From assembly GCA_900318255.1 (NCBI GenBank), contig ONJX01000009.1, forward strand, positions 1 to 64,000: 64,000 bases of DNA, written 5' to 3'. Made by a program: the position numbers and the translations under genes. The notes under the pieces were generated by a model. The model was given only the letters and a program-made list of their open reading frames with translations. It did no database searches and was not told the origin of the DNA. The first letter of the stretch is position 1. Each line of letters starts with the position of its first letter. Below are positions 14,659 through 23,943 of this stretch, in pieces. The DNA comes from an uncultured Prevotellaceae bacterium (GTDB taxonomy: Bacteria > Bacteroidota > Bacteroidia > Bacteroidales > Muribaculaceae).

Positions 14659-15227
14659 TATTACCTGTTTATATTTATGGCCAACCAGTGCTGCGCAAAG
14701 TGGCAGAGCCTATCGACAAAGACTATCCAAACCTCGCCGAGCTTATCCAGAACATGAAGGACACTATGTATGATAGCGACGGCATAGGCATCGCCGCACC
14801 GCAAGTGGGGGTGAGCGCACGAGTGGTATATATCGACGTGGATGCGCTCAAGGACAAGTTTCCCGAGCTCAAAGATAAGCGTCTCGTGCTTATCAACCCC
14901 GAGATTACAGTCGATGAAGATAGCCCCACCGATGTGCGCGAGGAGGGCTGCCTGAGCGTGCCTGGCATCCACGAGAATGTGACACGTCACACCAAGCTGC
15001 ACATCAACTACTATGATGAGAACTGGCAAGAGCATGATGAGGACATTGAGGGGTTCCTGGCTCGTGTGATACAGCATGAGTGCGACCACCTAGAAGGCCA
15101 TGTCTTCACCGACCACATATCGGCGATACGCAAGCAGATGATTCGCAACAAATTGAACAACATCATCAAGGGGAAAGTTGATTGCGACTATCGCATAAAA
15201 GCTTATAAGCCAGCGAAACACCGATAA
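14655..15227 (+). CDS. def: Peptide deformylase
   Basis: Removes the formyl group from N-terminal methionine of new proteins. All three class motifs are present in 190 residues: GIGIAAPQVG (~47-56), EEGCLSVPG with the metal-binding Cys (~96-104), and QHECDHLEG with the HExxH-type zinc/iron site (~138-146). The ATG overlaps the ruvX TGA (ATGA), so the genes are translationally coupled. Confidence 0.97.
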   Translation: MILPVYIYGQPVLRKVAEPIDKDYPNLAELIQNMKDTMYDSDGIGIAAPQVGVSARVVYIDVDALKDKFPELKDKRLVLINPEITVDEDSPTDVREEGCLSVPGIHENVTRHTKLHINYYDENWQEHDEDIEGFLARVIQHECDHLEGHVFTDHISAIRKQMIRNKLNNIIKGKVDCDYRIKAYKPAKHR

Positions 15228-15392
15228 ATAAAACTCACCATAAGCACGATTAAAACATGTTTAATTCATGTGGACGATGATAATGCCATCAACCACTTCA
15301 ATTAATGGTCAGCTAAAGAAGAATATGTAGAGTAATAAAAAAAACACTGTTTTTGACAACCAATAGAGTTCTAAACTAAATCTATAAGCATT

Positions 15393-16202
15393 ATGAGACT
15401 TATCATTGAACCTGACTATGAGCAGGTATCGGCATGGGCTGCAAATTATGTTGCCTCACGCATTAATGCAGCAAACCCCACACCAGAAAAACCTTTCGTC
15501 TTAGGCTGCCCTACTGGCAGTTCGCCACTAGGCATGTACCGCAAGCTCATCGAGCTCAACAAGGCTGGTAAAGTGTCGTTCCAGAATGTGGTGACCTTCA
15601 ACATGGACGAGTATGTTAACCTGCCCGAAGACCATCCCGAGAGCTATCACAGCTTCATGTGGAACAATTTCTTCTCGCACATCGACATCAAGAAGGAGAA
15701 TGTGAACATCCTTAACGGCAATGCCGAGGACCTGGAGAAGGAGTGTGCCCAATATGAGGAGCGCATAAAGGCCGCGGGAGGCATCGACCTCTTCATGGGC
15801 GGTGTAGGCCCCGACGGGCATATCGCCTTCAACGAGCCTGGCTCGTCGCTTACGTCGCTCACGCGCATGAAGACTCTCACCCAAGACACTATCATCGCCA
15901 ACAGTCGCTTCTTTGACGACGATGTGAACAAAGTGCCCAAGACAGCACTTACCGTGGGCGTAGGCACTGTGATGGCTGCTCGTAGCGTGATGATTATCGT
16001 TAACGGTTACAAGAAAGCGCGCGCCTTGCAGCAGGCAGTGGAAGGTGGCGTGTCGCACATGTGTACCCTCAGTGCCCTGCAGATGCACCGCAAGGCCATC
16101 ATCGTGTGCGACGACGAGGCAACGATGGAGCTGAAAGTTAGCACCTACCGTTACTTCAAGGACATCGAGAGCGCTCACCTCGATCCAGCCACGCTATTAT
16201 AG
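15393..16202 (+). CDS. nagB: Glucosamine-6-phosphate deaminase
   Basis: Converts glucosamine-6-phosphate to fructose-6-phosphate and ammonia, linking amino-sugar use to glycolysis. The 269-residue protein has [16 protein letters not shown] (phosphate loop, ~38-53), [18 protein letters not shown] (catalytic Asp/base region, ~70-87), [18 protein letters not shown] (~136-153) and the ending typical of NagB. It is a single gene with 165 bp of leader region in which I see no clear promoter box. No nagA or transporter is adjacent. Confidence 0.96.
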   Translation: MRLIIEPDYEQVSAWAANYVASRINAANPTPEKPFVLGCPTGSSPLGMYRKLIELNKAGKVSFQNVVTFNMDEYVNLPEDHPESYHSFMWNNFFSHIDIKKENVNILNGNAEDLEKECAQYEERIKAAGGIDLFMGGVGPDGHIAFNEPGSSLTSLTRMKTLTQDTIIANSRFFDDDVNKVPKTALTVGVGTVMAARSVMIIVNGYKKARALQQAVEGGVSHMCTLSALQMHRKAIIVCDDEATMELKVSTYRYFKDIESAHLDPATLL

Positions 16203-16213
16203 TTGACGATCTT

Positions 16214-16275
16214 ACAAGCTGACGAGACAAGTGTAGCTAAGTTGTGCTAAAAATACACTTGTCTCGTCAGCTTGT
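16214..16275. terminator. 22-bp perfect inverted repeat between convergent nagB and rnr
   Basis: Arms 16214-16235 and 16254-16275 are perfectly complementary around an 18-nt loop. They contain AGCTGACGAGACAAG, related to the terminator after tdk (37989-38038) and to the TTGCCTTGTCAGCT end of the GGACAAGGC elements. The position suits a bidirectional terminator. Confidence 0.8.
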
Positions 16276-16306
16276 TCTTCGTGAGCTCCTAAGCTATATT
16301 TAAGAA

Positions 16307-18688
16307 CTAACGGCGGCGACGCTTGCCGGTCTTGCCCTCACGGGAGGCCTTGCCACGAGCGGCTTTGCCACGAGTCACCTCGCGACGGGTGCTGTTGCCG
16401 CGCTGGCCGCGCTTTTGTCGGCGAGAAGCTCGTCCACCCTCATACTCGGCACGCAACCTGTCGGTTGCCGTCTCTCGTGACATCTGCGACGCATAGGTAA
16501 TGGGTGACTTGTCGATGCGATGGCTGCCAGCTGGGTTCTCTTTATCGACTAGCACGAAGTCGAGTTGCTTCTTCACCAAGTCGGCACGTGCTACCTGAAT
16601 GGTGATGGCATCGCCCAGTTGATAGCGCTTGCCACGGCGTCGGCCGCGAATCATGTAGTTCTTCTCGTCGTACTCATAGAAGTCGTCGTCGAGGTCGCGC
16701 ACGGCAATCATTCCCTCGCAGTGGGTTTCGTCAAGCTCTACATATACTCCCCACTCTGTCACGCCCGATATTTTGCCTTCATAGACCTCTCCCAGGCGTG
16801 CTCCCATAAATTCCACCTCTTTATATTTGATGGAGGCTCGCTCGGCATTGGCGGCAAGCTGCTCCTGGCTGCTCACGTGCTTGCATTCTTCCTCAAGCTT
16901 CTCGGGGTTGACGGTGCGGGCTCCCTTAACGGCATACTTGTCAAGCAGGCGGTGAACCATCACGTCGGGGTAGCGGCGTATGGGCGACGTGAAATGCGTG
17001 TAGTAGTCAAACGCCAGGCCGTAGTGTCCCACATTCTCGCTGGAATAGACCGCCTTGGCCTGCGATTTTATGGCCAGCAGCGAGATTAGCTCTTCCTCGG
17101 GCTTGCCTTTGATGTCCTTAAGCAGCTTGTTGATGGAGCGGTTCACCTCCTTGGCCGTGCCGCTAATTTTTAGTGTGTGACCAAAGTGTGCTGCAATGTC
17201 GGCAACATTGCTGAGCTTTTCCTGGTCGGGTTGCTCATGAATGCGATAGACAAAGGCTTTGGCTTTCTTGCTTGGCGGCACTTTGCCTATGTGAGTCGCC
17301 ACAGTGCGGTTGGCCAGCAGCATAAATTCCTCAATGAGCTGGTTAGCCTCTTTCGACACGTGCAGATGCACCGCGGTGGGCACTCCGTTCTCGTCGATGT
17401 CGAAGTATTTTTCCTCACGGTTGAACTCTACCGCTCCATCGTTAAACCTTGCCTTGCGGAGTTTCTGTGCCAGGTGGTGGAAGGTGATGATTTCTTGTGC
17501 CAAGTCGCCCTTACCAGTCTCGATAATCTCTTGTGCCTCCTCGTAGCAGAAGCGGCGGTCGCTGTTGATTACCGTGTGGCATATTTTGTATTTATACACC
17601 TTGGCATCATCATCCATCTCAAAGACCACCGAGTGGCACAGCTTGTCCTCATGGGGTCGCAGCGAGCAGATGAAGTTGCACAGCCGTTCAGGGAGCATGG
17701 GCACTGTGCGGTCAACGAGATATACCGAGGTGGCGCGGGAGTAAGCCTCCTTGTCGATTACCGAGTCGGGTTTCACGTAGTGGGTCACGTCGGCGATGTG
17801 TACGCCTATCTGCCAGCGGCCGTTGGGCAGTTTCTCTATCGAGAGGGCATCGTCATAGTCTTTAGCGTCGGCAGGGTCGATGGTGAAAGTGGTCACACCG
17901 CGCATGTCGCGACGGCGAGCCACCTCCTCGTCGGTGATGCCTGGCTCTAGCTTATTGGCAACGCGCTCCACATTCTCGGGATAGTGATAGGGCAATCCAA
18001 ACTCGGCCAGGATAGCGTGAATCTCGGCATTGTTCTCACCTGCCTTGCCCAGCACGTCAACCACTTCGCCAATGGGGCTGTTGCTGCCGTCGGGCCACTC
18101 GATGATGCGCACCACAGCTTTGTCGCCCGTTTTGCCACCAGCGAGTTTGTCGAGCGGGATAAAGATGTCGGTGGCGAGGAACTTGCTATTGGTAGCCAGG
18201 TGAGCAAAATATTTCTTCACATTAAGGATGCCAATGAACACCTGATCCTTGCGCTCTACTATCTTGATGACCTCGGCCTCGGGCTCAAAGCCGCTGCGCG
18301 CCGCGCTGATGTGCACCATCACCTTGTCGCCGTTGAGGGCGTGCATCGAGTTGCGTTCGGCAACCATGATGGGTGTGGCGTCGTCGCCCTCGAGCTGAAC
18401 ACTGTTCTTGCCGTTGCTGCGACGAATGAAGATGCCGGCTGCCACATTGTTGCGCTGTGCTGCTCGGAACTTGCCAGGAGCAATCTCATTGATGAAGCCG
18501 TCCATCGACAGCTGCTCCAGGATTTCCACGATAAGTGCGCGTTGCTTGGGTGTCTTGGCACCCACTTGAGCACTCACTTGCTTATAGTTAAATGGAGCTT
18601 CATCCTGCTCGTTGAAGAAGTTGATTACCTTGTCGTGAAACTCACGACGCTCAATTTTATAGGAGTTTAAACGGTCTTTCTTTGCCAT
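16307..18688 (-). CDS. rnr: Ribonuclease R
   Basis: Processive 3'-5' exoribonuclease for structured RNA. The 793-residue protein has an N-terminal winged-helix segment and cold-shock/OB domains (~70-230). The RNB catalytic domain (~250-600) contains TFTIDPADAKDYDDALS with the metal-binding Asp cluster and the GVHIADVTHYV and ATSVYLVDRTVPMLPERL stretches. An S1 domain (~640-725, GKISGVTEWGVYVELDE) and a strongly basic Arg/Lys/Gly tail of ~60 residues complete it. It runs towards nagB and ends at the shared terminator. Confidence 0.96.
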   Translation of the reverse strand: MAKKDRLNSYKIERREFHDKVINFFNEQDEAPFNYKQVSAQVGAKTPKQRALIVEILEQLSMDGFINEIAPGKFRAAQRNNVAAGIFIRRSNGKNSVQLEGDDATPIMVAERNSMHALNGDKVMVHISAARSGFEPEAEVIKIVERKDQVFIGILNVKKYFAHLATNSKFLATDIFIPLDKLAGGKTGDKAVVRIIEWPDGSNSPIGEVVDVLGKAGENNAEIHAILAEFGLPYHYPENVERVANKLEPGITDEEVARRRDMRGVTTFTIDPADAKDYDDALSIEKLPNGRWQIGVHIADVTHYVKPDSVIDKEAYSRATSVYLVDRTVPMLPERLCNFICSLRPHEDKLCHSVVFEMDDDAKVYKYKICHTVINSDRRFCYEEAQEIIETGKGDLAQEIITFHHLAQKLRKARFNDGAVEFNREEKYFDIDENGVPTAVHLHVSKEANQLIEEFMLLANRTVATHIGKVPPSKKAKAFVYRIHEQPDQEKLSNVADIAAHFGHTLKISGTAKEVNRSINKLLKDIKGKPEEELISLLAIKSQAKAVYSSENVGHYGLAFDYYTHFTSPIRRYPDVMVHRLLDKYAVKGARTVNPEKLEEECKHVSSQEQLAANAERASIKYKEVEFMGARLGEVYEGKISGVTEWGVYVELDETHCEGMIAVRDLDDDFYEYDEKNYMIRGRRRGKRYQLGDAITIQVARADLVKKQLDFVLVDKENPAGSHRIDKSPITYASQMSRETATDRLRAEYEGGRASRRQKRGQRGNSTRREVTRGKAARGKASREGKTGKRRRR

Positions 18689-18773
18689 AGTTGTTGCTTG
18701 GTAAATGGTATTGATTGCAAAAATAGCAATAAAAATCTACTCTAGCAAGATATTGGATGGTTTTTCTCTCGGC

Positions 18774-18870
18774 TTGCACTAATTTTGAATAAATTAGGCT
18801 GCGCCTCTGAAATAAAAATGAAAATCTTTCGCTTTTCATTTTGTATTTCTCTCGGCTTGCACTAATTTTG
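18774..18870 (+). repeat. 83-bp promoter-hairpin unit (locus B)
   Basis: TTGCACTAATTTT occurs at 18774 and 18857, exactly 83 bp apart. The hairpin (18809-18849) uses GAAATAAAAATGAAAA pairing with TTTTCATTTTGTATTTC, different bases from locus A but still paired. The unit points at the TPR gene and lies between it and rnr, which is divergent. Confidence 0.9.
18840..18870 (+). promoter_or_regulatory. Promoter of the TPR gene, predicted leaderless
   Basis: TTTG (18840-18843), 19 nt, TAATTTTG (18863-18870). The ATG starts at 18875, about where transcription should begin. Confidence 0.75.
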
Positions 18871-18874
18871 CAAC

Positions 18875-19174
18875 ATGATAAAAGAAGAAACAATACAGCA
18901 AATTAGGGAGATGCTCTCGCGCAGCGAGTCGCGCGATGTGATAGCTCATTGTGATTATATCATTGAGAAAGAGGATAATGAGAACAACAAGAAAATGGTT
19001 GCTCAGTTGTTTTACTTGCGCGGTAACGCCTATCGCCAGCTAGGGGAGTGGGGAAACGCTATGAGTAGCTATCTAGAGGCTACCGCTCGTGATCCTGAAA
19101 GCCCCGCTAAGCAAGCCTATGCTCATGCGCTAGAAATTCTGGATTTCTATAACCACGACCTCTATAATCCATAA
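18875..19174 (+). CDS. Small TPR-like protein
   Basis: A 99-residue soluble protein of alpha-helical character. One recognisable TPR-type helix pair lies at about residues 45-75 (AQLFYLRGNAYRQLGEWGNAMSSYLEATARDPESP), preceded by a charged helix (~1-35). TPRs mediate protein-protein contacts; the partner is unknown. There is no signal peptide. The gene is controlled by the 83-bp promoter unit and is followed by the GGACAAGGC repeat region. Confidence 0.75.
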   Translation: MIKEETIQQIREMLSRSESRDVIAHCDYIIEKEDNENNKKMVAQLFYLRGNAYRQLGEWGNAMSSYLEATARDPESPAKQAYAHALEILDFYNHDLYNP

Positions 19175-19189
19175 GAGTTAAGTGTTAAC

Positions 19190-19368
19190 TGTTAAGAGTT
19201 AAGTGTAAAGTGTTAAGTAGGGACAAGGCGTGCCTTGCCTTTATAAGTGTTAAGTGTAAAATGTTAGGTGTTAAGTAAGGACAAGCCATGTCCGTGAAGT
19301 GCAACAACTACTATTGCCTTGTCAGCTTGTCCTCTCGTCCTCTTGTCCTCTCGTCCTCTCGTCCTCTT
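19190..19368. repeat. GGACAAGGC composite element, locus 2
   Basis: Runs of GTTAAGTGTAAAGTG are followed by GTAGGGACAAGGCGTGCC, a second degenerate copy (GGACAAGCCATGTCC) and a tail with TTGCCTTGTCAGCTTG and repeated TCCTCTCG. It fills the gap between the convergent TPR gene and murI, and the last codons of murI abut its TCAGCTC end. Related copies lie at 13991-14007 (partial), 31398-31510 and 57970-58087. Confidence 0.8.
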
Positions 19369-19369
19369 G

Positions 19370-20212
19370 TCAGCTCAAAATCACATGCTTGGCTTCTACA
19401 GTGTGGTTGACGAAGATTGATGCCAGGGGCGAGAAGCGTGAGGCGTCCTCGGTGGTGCAGTACTGGCATGTGCCACCGCGGGTGCAGCGTTGCTCCATCT
19501 CGGGATGGCGGCAGAGATAGTCCTGCAGGCTGGCGGCCACGATGGGGCCTTGCTCTATGATTTGCACGTTCTGGGGAGTGTATTTCCTGATTTTGTCATA
19601 GAGGAGTGGGTAGTGCGTGCAGCCAAGTATTATCGAGTCGATGTCGTTGCATTGCGACATTAGCGCATCCACGTCTTTTTTCACGAAATAGTCGGCTCCC
19701 GGGCTGTCGCTCTCGCGGTTCTCGACCAGTGGCACCCACATGGGGCAGGCATGGCTATAAACCTTGATGTGGGGGTGCATCTTGGCTATCTCGATGTCGT
19801 AGGAGAGGCTCTGCACCGTGCCTGGTGTGCCAAAGATGCCCACCTTGCCGCTCTTGGTGATGTTGCCAATGGCCTCCACCGTGGGCCGTATCACTCCCAG
19901 CACTCGTCGGTCAGGGTCGAGACGACACAGGTCGCGTTGCTGGATGGAGCGCAGCGCCTTGGCACTGGCCGTGTTGCAGGCCAGAATCACGAGGTGGCAT
20001 CCTTGTGCGAAGAGGTGTTTGACGGCTTGTAGCGTGAACTCATACACTAGTTGGAACGAGCGGTTCCCGTAAGGCGCGCGCGCATTGTCGCCCAGGAAGA
20101 TGTAGTCATATTGCGGCAACACTTTTCTTATCTCCCTCAATATTGAGAGACCGCCAAATCCGGAGTCAAAGACCCCAATAGGGGCAGGTCTTGAGCTGTA
20201 TTGTGATGTCAT
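19370..20212 (-). CDS. murI: Glutamate racemase
   Basis: Supplies D-glutamate for peptidoglycan. The 280-residue protein has IGVFDSGFGGLSIL (~12-25), the catalytic cysteine in LACNTASAKALR (~76-87) and the second catalytic cysteine in IILGCTHYPLL (~190-200). Length is normal. The gene ends inside the GGACAAGGC-type repeat: its TGA stop lies within GAGCTGAC. Confidence 0.96.
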   Translation of the reverse strand: MTSQYSSRPAPIGVFDSGFGGLSILREIRKVLPQYDYIFLGDNARAPYGNRSFQLVYEFTLQAVKHLFAQGCHLVILACNTASAKALRSIQQRDLCRLDPDRRVLGVIRPTVEAIGNITKSGKVGIFGTPGTVQSLSYDIEIAKMHPHIKVYSHACPMWVPLVENRESDSPGADYFVKKDVDALMSQCNDIDSIILGCTHYPLLYDKIRKYTPQNVQIIEQGPIVAASLQDYLCRHPEMEQRCTRGGTCQYCTTEDASRFSPLASIFVNHTVEAKHVILS

Positions 20213-20239
20213 AACTCGTGGTCGTTACTTTTGTTTGTG

Positions 20240-20247
20240 CAAATTTA
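20240..20247 (-). promoter_or_regulatory. -7 box upstream of murI
   Basis: The minus strand reads TAAATTTG 27 nt before the murI ATG. No clear -33 box is seen at 19-20 nt. Confidence 0.5.
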
Positions 20248-20327
20248 GATAAAAAAACCGATTTATAATCCAGTCGAGAGAAAGAAATTATTTTTTTCTT
20301 TAGAGGAAACAGAGAAAAAAGTGACAC

Positions 20328-21389
20328 TCAATGACGTTTGTAGTAAGGGTTGTTGATACTGTGGTGCCTTTGTTCATAATAAGCGCTGTCGAGCAAGAGT
20401 TTGCATTTTGCTGAGATGAGGTGGGCGGCTTTATCGTAGTAGGCACGTTGGTCGTTGACCAACTCAGGAACGCCACTGAAGTCATGGACTTTATCTTCCC
20501 CGAAGATGGCTCTCATCACCCACAGGTCGTGCCACTTGAGTTGAGGATAGGTGGCGCGTGGAGGGATGATGATGATGTAACGCGAATGGTTCTCATCAAG
20601 AATGTGCTTGATGGTCATGAGCTGCGCTTCAACAGCCTCATCGATTGCAGGCTGTGAGGCGGCGGGCAGCGTGGCTCGCTTGTGTTTTGCTAGTCGCTCA
20701 GGAGTGAAGAACTTGCTGGGGTTAACAGCTATAATTGAGTCAATTTCAGCATAATACATCTCGTTAAGGTGATCTACTCTGTTGGGTGCGATGTCGTTGA
20801 TAATGCCCTCTTGCTGCAAACCGTTGGAGTGCTGGCTTGGCAGTAGTGCTTGTTTCACCAGGTCGATGTTACGGAAGGCATTGAAGAACCTGGCGTGCAC
20901 ATTAATCCAGTTGAGAGCTCCTGTGGTGGCTGGGTGCTGGGTGTGGAGAATGTCGTCGTCAAGGGGGCGCCTGCCAAGCATCTCGGCCTCGATGACGATG
21001 AGTGCGTTCTTAATTGTGGTGCCATGGCGGTTGAGGAAACGCATCTTGTTGATGATGCCCGTGAGAGTCTCCATCGAGGCGTCGAGGTGAAGGATGGAGG
21101 CGGTGCTGTCGAGATAGGGTTTCCAGTAGCTGGCCTTGAAGTTTTGTGACATTGATGAGCCAAAGATGAACGAGTCGTAATGATACTGGTCGTCATGTAG
21201 CAGGTAGGTCTCTATTGAGGTGAAACCCGCGTTGTTGCTCACCATCACAGAGTCGCGCCCCTGGGCATCGGTGGTGACGGGGTGGATGATGTGGAACGGG
21301 TCAACGATGACGTAGAGCGCCATGAATAGAAACACCGGCAAGGCGGCAAGCAAAGTGCGAAAGCAGAATTTTTTTATCGACTCTTTCAT
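20328..21389 (-). CDS. SGNH/AlgJ-like partner of the MBOAT acyltransferase
   Basis: A 353-residue protein with one N-terminal membrane segment (~9-28, TLLAALPVFLFMALYVIV), so the body should face the periplasm. IFGSSMSQNF (~83-92) fits the first SGNH block with its nucleophile Ser. A late YDKAAHLISAKC segment may supply the Asp/His. Such proteins are commonly encoded next to an MBOAT protein and hand acyl groups to an extracytoplasmic glycan. The start is the ATG at 21389, 5 nt after the MBOAT stop; the frame is open further upstream only because it overlaps the MBOAT gene. Last gene of the sugar operon. Confidence 0.7.
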   Translation of the reverse strand: MKESIKKFCFRTLLAALPVFLFMALYVIVDPFHIIHPVTTDAQGRDSVMVSNNAGFTSIETYLLHDDQYHYDSFIFGSSMSQNFKASYWKPYLDSTASILHLDASMETLTGIINKMRFLNRHGTTIKNALIVIEAEMLGRRPLDDDILHTQHPATTGALNWINVHARFFNAFRNIDLVKQALLPSQHSNGLQQEGIINDIAPNRVDHLNEMYYAEIDSIIAVNPSKFFTPERLAKHKRATLPAASQPAIDEAVEAQLMTIKHILDENHSRYIIIIPPRATYPQLKWHDLWVMRAIFGEDKVHDFSGVPELVNDQRAYYDKAAHLISAKCKLLLDSAYYEQRHHSINNPYYKRH

Positions 21390-21394
21390 AGCAT

Positions 21395-22795
21395 CTAGAA
21401 TTGGAAGTAGATGTACTGAATATCGGCTTTTGCACCATAGAATGCTATGATGAACAAAAGTGCCCAGTAGATGGCCCAGCGCGCAAGGGTGGGCATCTTC
21501 AGGGTCATGAGCGGGAACTCCTGCTTGCGGCCAAGCCACTCCACCACCACGAGGGGCAAGATGTAGTAAAGGACTGCCGTCAGGCCCATGGGCACACACA
21601 GGTAGCTGCCATGCACTAGGGTGTTGAGACATTCTTGCAGGTGGGCAATGTTAGGAGAGCGGAAAGAGAGGAAGATTAGGGCGAAGACCACAAAGGTGAG
21701 CAGGCATTTAGGTATGTCGCTAAGCCGGGCATGGCCAGTGCGGTTCTTTCTCTTGAGAAATACATGAGGTAGCACCATCGCGCCGCCTGCCGTGCCCCAT
21801 ATCACGAAAGTCCAGTCGGCGCCATGCCACAGTCCTGAGATGGCAAAAACTATCATGATGTTGAAGCATGTGCGCCACTTGCCGCGTCGCGAGCCGCCAA
21901 GCGGGATGTAGATGTATTCCCTGAGCCATGACATGAGCGAGATGTGCCATCGCTGCCACAGCTCTTTCATGTCGCGAGCAAAGAAGGGGTAGTTGAAGTT
22001 GGGCAGTAGCCTGATGTTGAGCAGGCGTGCCGAGCCAATGGCGATGTCGCTATATCCCGAGAAGTCGGCATAGATCTGAAAGGCAAAGAGTATCGCCGCC
22101 ATCACTATCGACGAGGCGCTCATTACCGATGGGTGGTAGAGCAGGTTATCGACATAACCAGCGAGATTGTCGGCAATAACGAGTTTTTTCACCAACCCCC
22201 ACAGTATCTGGCGCATGCCTATCACGGCATTGTAGTAGTCAAACGTCTTTTTCCTGAGCAGTTGCGGCAGCAGGTTTCTTGCTCGCTCAATGGGCCCTGC
22301 CACCAGCTGAGGGAAGAAAGCAATATACACAAAGAAGGCTACTACGTTGCGCGTGGGCTGTGTCTTGCCGTTATACACGTCGAGGCTGTAGCTGATGGCT
22401 TGCAGCGTGTAAAACGAAATGCCCACTGGCAGCACAATGTTCAATGTGGGCCAGTCGGGGTTGGCTCCAAAGAGTTTTAATATGTCGGCAAGCGAGTCCT
22501 TGAAGAAGTTGCAATACTTGAACGTGGCCAGGATGCCTAGGTTGATGATAAGATTAAGCACAAGCCAAGCCTTTGACCGCCTGGAGTGTTCGTTCTTAAT
22601 GACTAGCCCCGTGAGAAATGTGGTGCATGATGTGATTAGTATCAGTCCCAGAAATCTCCAGTCCCACCAGCCATAGAAAACATAGCTTGCAGCAAGCAGA
22701 AAAATATTTTGCCACAGCAGCTTGTTGCGCAACAGCCAGTAGAGCACAAACACCAGCGGCAAGAACAAGGCATATATGTAGCTGTCAAATTGCAT
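21395..22795 (-). CDS. MBOAT-family membrane O-acyltransferase
   Basis: A 466-residue protein with about ten hydrophobic segments, of the AlgI/DltB type. SYVFYGWWDWRFLGL (~37-51), SFYTLQAISYSLDVY (~128-142), FFPQLVAGPIERARNLLPQ (~164-182) and FSGYSDIAIGSARLL (~245-259) are family-typical. The conserved active-site His lies in GLWHGADWTFVIWG (~323-336). MBOAT proteins pass acyl groups across the membrane to a secreted sugar polymer. Here it is paired with the SGNH-like gene downstream and follows dTDP-sugar genes, so O-acylation (probably acetylation) of a surface glycan is inferred. Confidence 0.88.
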   Translation of the reverse strand: MQFDSYIYALFLPLVFVLYWLLRNKLLWQNIFLLAASYVFYGWWDWRFLGLILITSCTTFLTGLVIKNEHSRRSKAWLVLNLIINLGILATFKYCNFFKDSLADILKLFGANPDWPTLNIVLPVGISFYTLQAISYSLDVYNGKTQPTRNVVAFFVYIAFFPQLVAGPIERARNLLPQLLRKKTFDYYNAVIGMRQILWGLVKKLVIADNLAGYVDNLLYHPSVMSASSIVMAAILFAFQIYADFSGYSDIAIGSARLLNIRLLPNFNYPFFARDMKELWQRWHISLMSWLREYIYIPLGGSRRGKWRTCFNIMIVFAISGLWHGADWTFVIWGTAGGAMVLPHVFLKRKNRTGHARLSDIPKCLLTFVVFALIFLSFRSPNIAHLQECLNTLVHGSYLCVPMGLTAVLYYILPLVVVEWLGRKQEFPLMTLKMPTLARWAIYWALLFIIAFYGAKADIQYIYFQF

Positions 22796-22818
22796 GTGAA
22801 GGCAAGACGCCCCGGTGG

Positions 22819-23943
22819 TTATCCTTTAAAGTCGTTTATAATTTGCGCTATTTGCATGGCGTCGTCGCTGGTGATAGGGTGGCCAATGGGCAGGCTGATG
22901 GCATGGTCGGCGATGTCGTTGGTGACCGGCAACTTGTAGGAGAGGAACCTGCGGTAGCACGGCTGGCGGTGTGGTGGAGTGGCATAGTGGATGTCGGTCA
23001 TCACACCGTTCTTCTCGAGATAGTCACGCATCTGGTCGCGTTTCTCTACACGAATCACATATTGGTGCCATATCTGTATCATGTCGGTGAAGATGTCGGG
23101 CTTCCTGACCAGTGGATTGGTGATGAGCTCGTTATAGGTTCGTGCCACCTCATCGCGCCGCATGTTCTCCACGTTGAGGTATCGCAGCTTCACTCTCAGC
23201 ATTGCGGCCTGTATCTCGTCGATGCGGCAGTTGAGGCCCAGGTAGATGTTGTGATAGCGGCGGTCGCTGCCATAGTTGGCGATGGCGCGCACGGTCTTAG
23301 CCAGGTCCTCGTCGTTAGTGACCACGGCACCGGCATCGCCCAGCGCTCCCAGGTTCTTGGTAGGGTAGAAGCTCACTGCGCTGGCATGTCCCAGCCCACC
23401 AGTGGTGTAGGTGCCATAGAGGCCTGGCGTGCTCGAGCGTGCGCCAATGGCCTGGGCATTGTCTTCAATCACCTTGAGGTCGTAGCGCCGCGCAATGTCC
23501 ACGAGCTGATTGCTCCAGCATGGTGTTCCATAGAGGTGTACAGGCATGATGGCTGTCACAGCAGGAGTGATGAGGTTGTCGATGAGCGACGGGTCAAGGT
23601 TCATAGTGTCGGGGCGCGCGTCGCACAGGCATGGAGTCATGCCATTATCGCTGATGGCGAGCACCGATGCGATGTAGGTGTTGGCGGGAACTATCACATG
23701 GTCGTCGTGATGAAGAATTCCCATTTCGATATATGCCCTGAGAATGAGCCTGAGCGCGTCGAGCCCGTTGCTCACCGCTATGCAGTGCTTAGCCTCGCAC
23801 AGCCCGGCGATTTCCTGCTCCAGCAGGCTGGTCTGCTCGCCGTGGAGGTATCTCCCCGATTTAATTACGTTGCAAGCTGCCTCTTGCAGCTCTTCCATAT
23901 ATGGCTCATTGGCAGCAGCTAAGTCAAGAAATTTGTAAGTCAT
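22819..23943 (-). CDS. DegT/DnrJ/EryC1-type sugar aminotransferase (FdtB/QdtB-like)
   Basis: PLP-dependent transaminase of 374 residues. FLDLAAANEPYMEEL opens the protein, LEQEIAGLCEAKHCIAVSNGLDAL marks the cofactor domain, and the PLP lysine is in SFYPTKNLGALGDAGAVV (~185-202). Next to 3,4-ketoisomerase-like cupins and rmlA/rmlB, the natural reaction is transfer of an amino group to C3 of a dTDP-3-keto-6-deoxyhexose. It overlaps the upstream cupin gene by ATGA. Whether the product is the galacto (Fuc3N) or gluco (Qui3N) isomer cannot be decided from sequence. Confidence 0.85.
   Translation of the reverse strand: MTYKFLDLAAANEPYMEELQEAACNVIKSGRYLHGEQTSLLEQEIAGLCEAKHCIAVSNGLDALRLILRAYIEMGILHHDDHVIVPANTYIASVLAISDNGMTPCLCDARPDTMNLDPSLIDNLITPAVTAIMPVHLYGTPCWSNQLVDIARRYDLKVIEDNAQAIGARSSTPGLYGTYTTGGLGHASAVSFYPTKNLGALGDAGAVVTNDEDLAKTVRAIANYGSDRRYHNIYLGLNCRIDEIQAAMLRVKLRYLNVENMRRDEVARTYNELITNPLVRKPDIFTDMIQIWHQYVIRVEKRDQMRDYLEKNGVMTDIHYATPPHRQPCYRRFLSYKLPVTNDIADHAISLPIGHPITSDDAMQIAQIINDFKG

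Noticed and set aside
22687..23922. 411-residue plus-strand open frame opposite the aminotransferase
   Set aside because: Antisense shadow of a clear DegT-family gene; no start signal or family resemblance.
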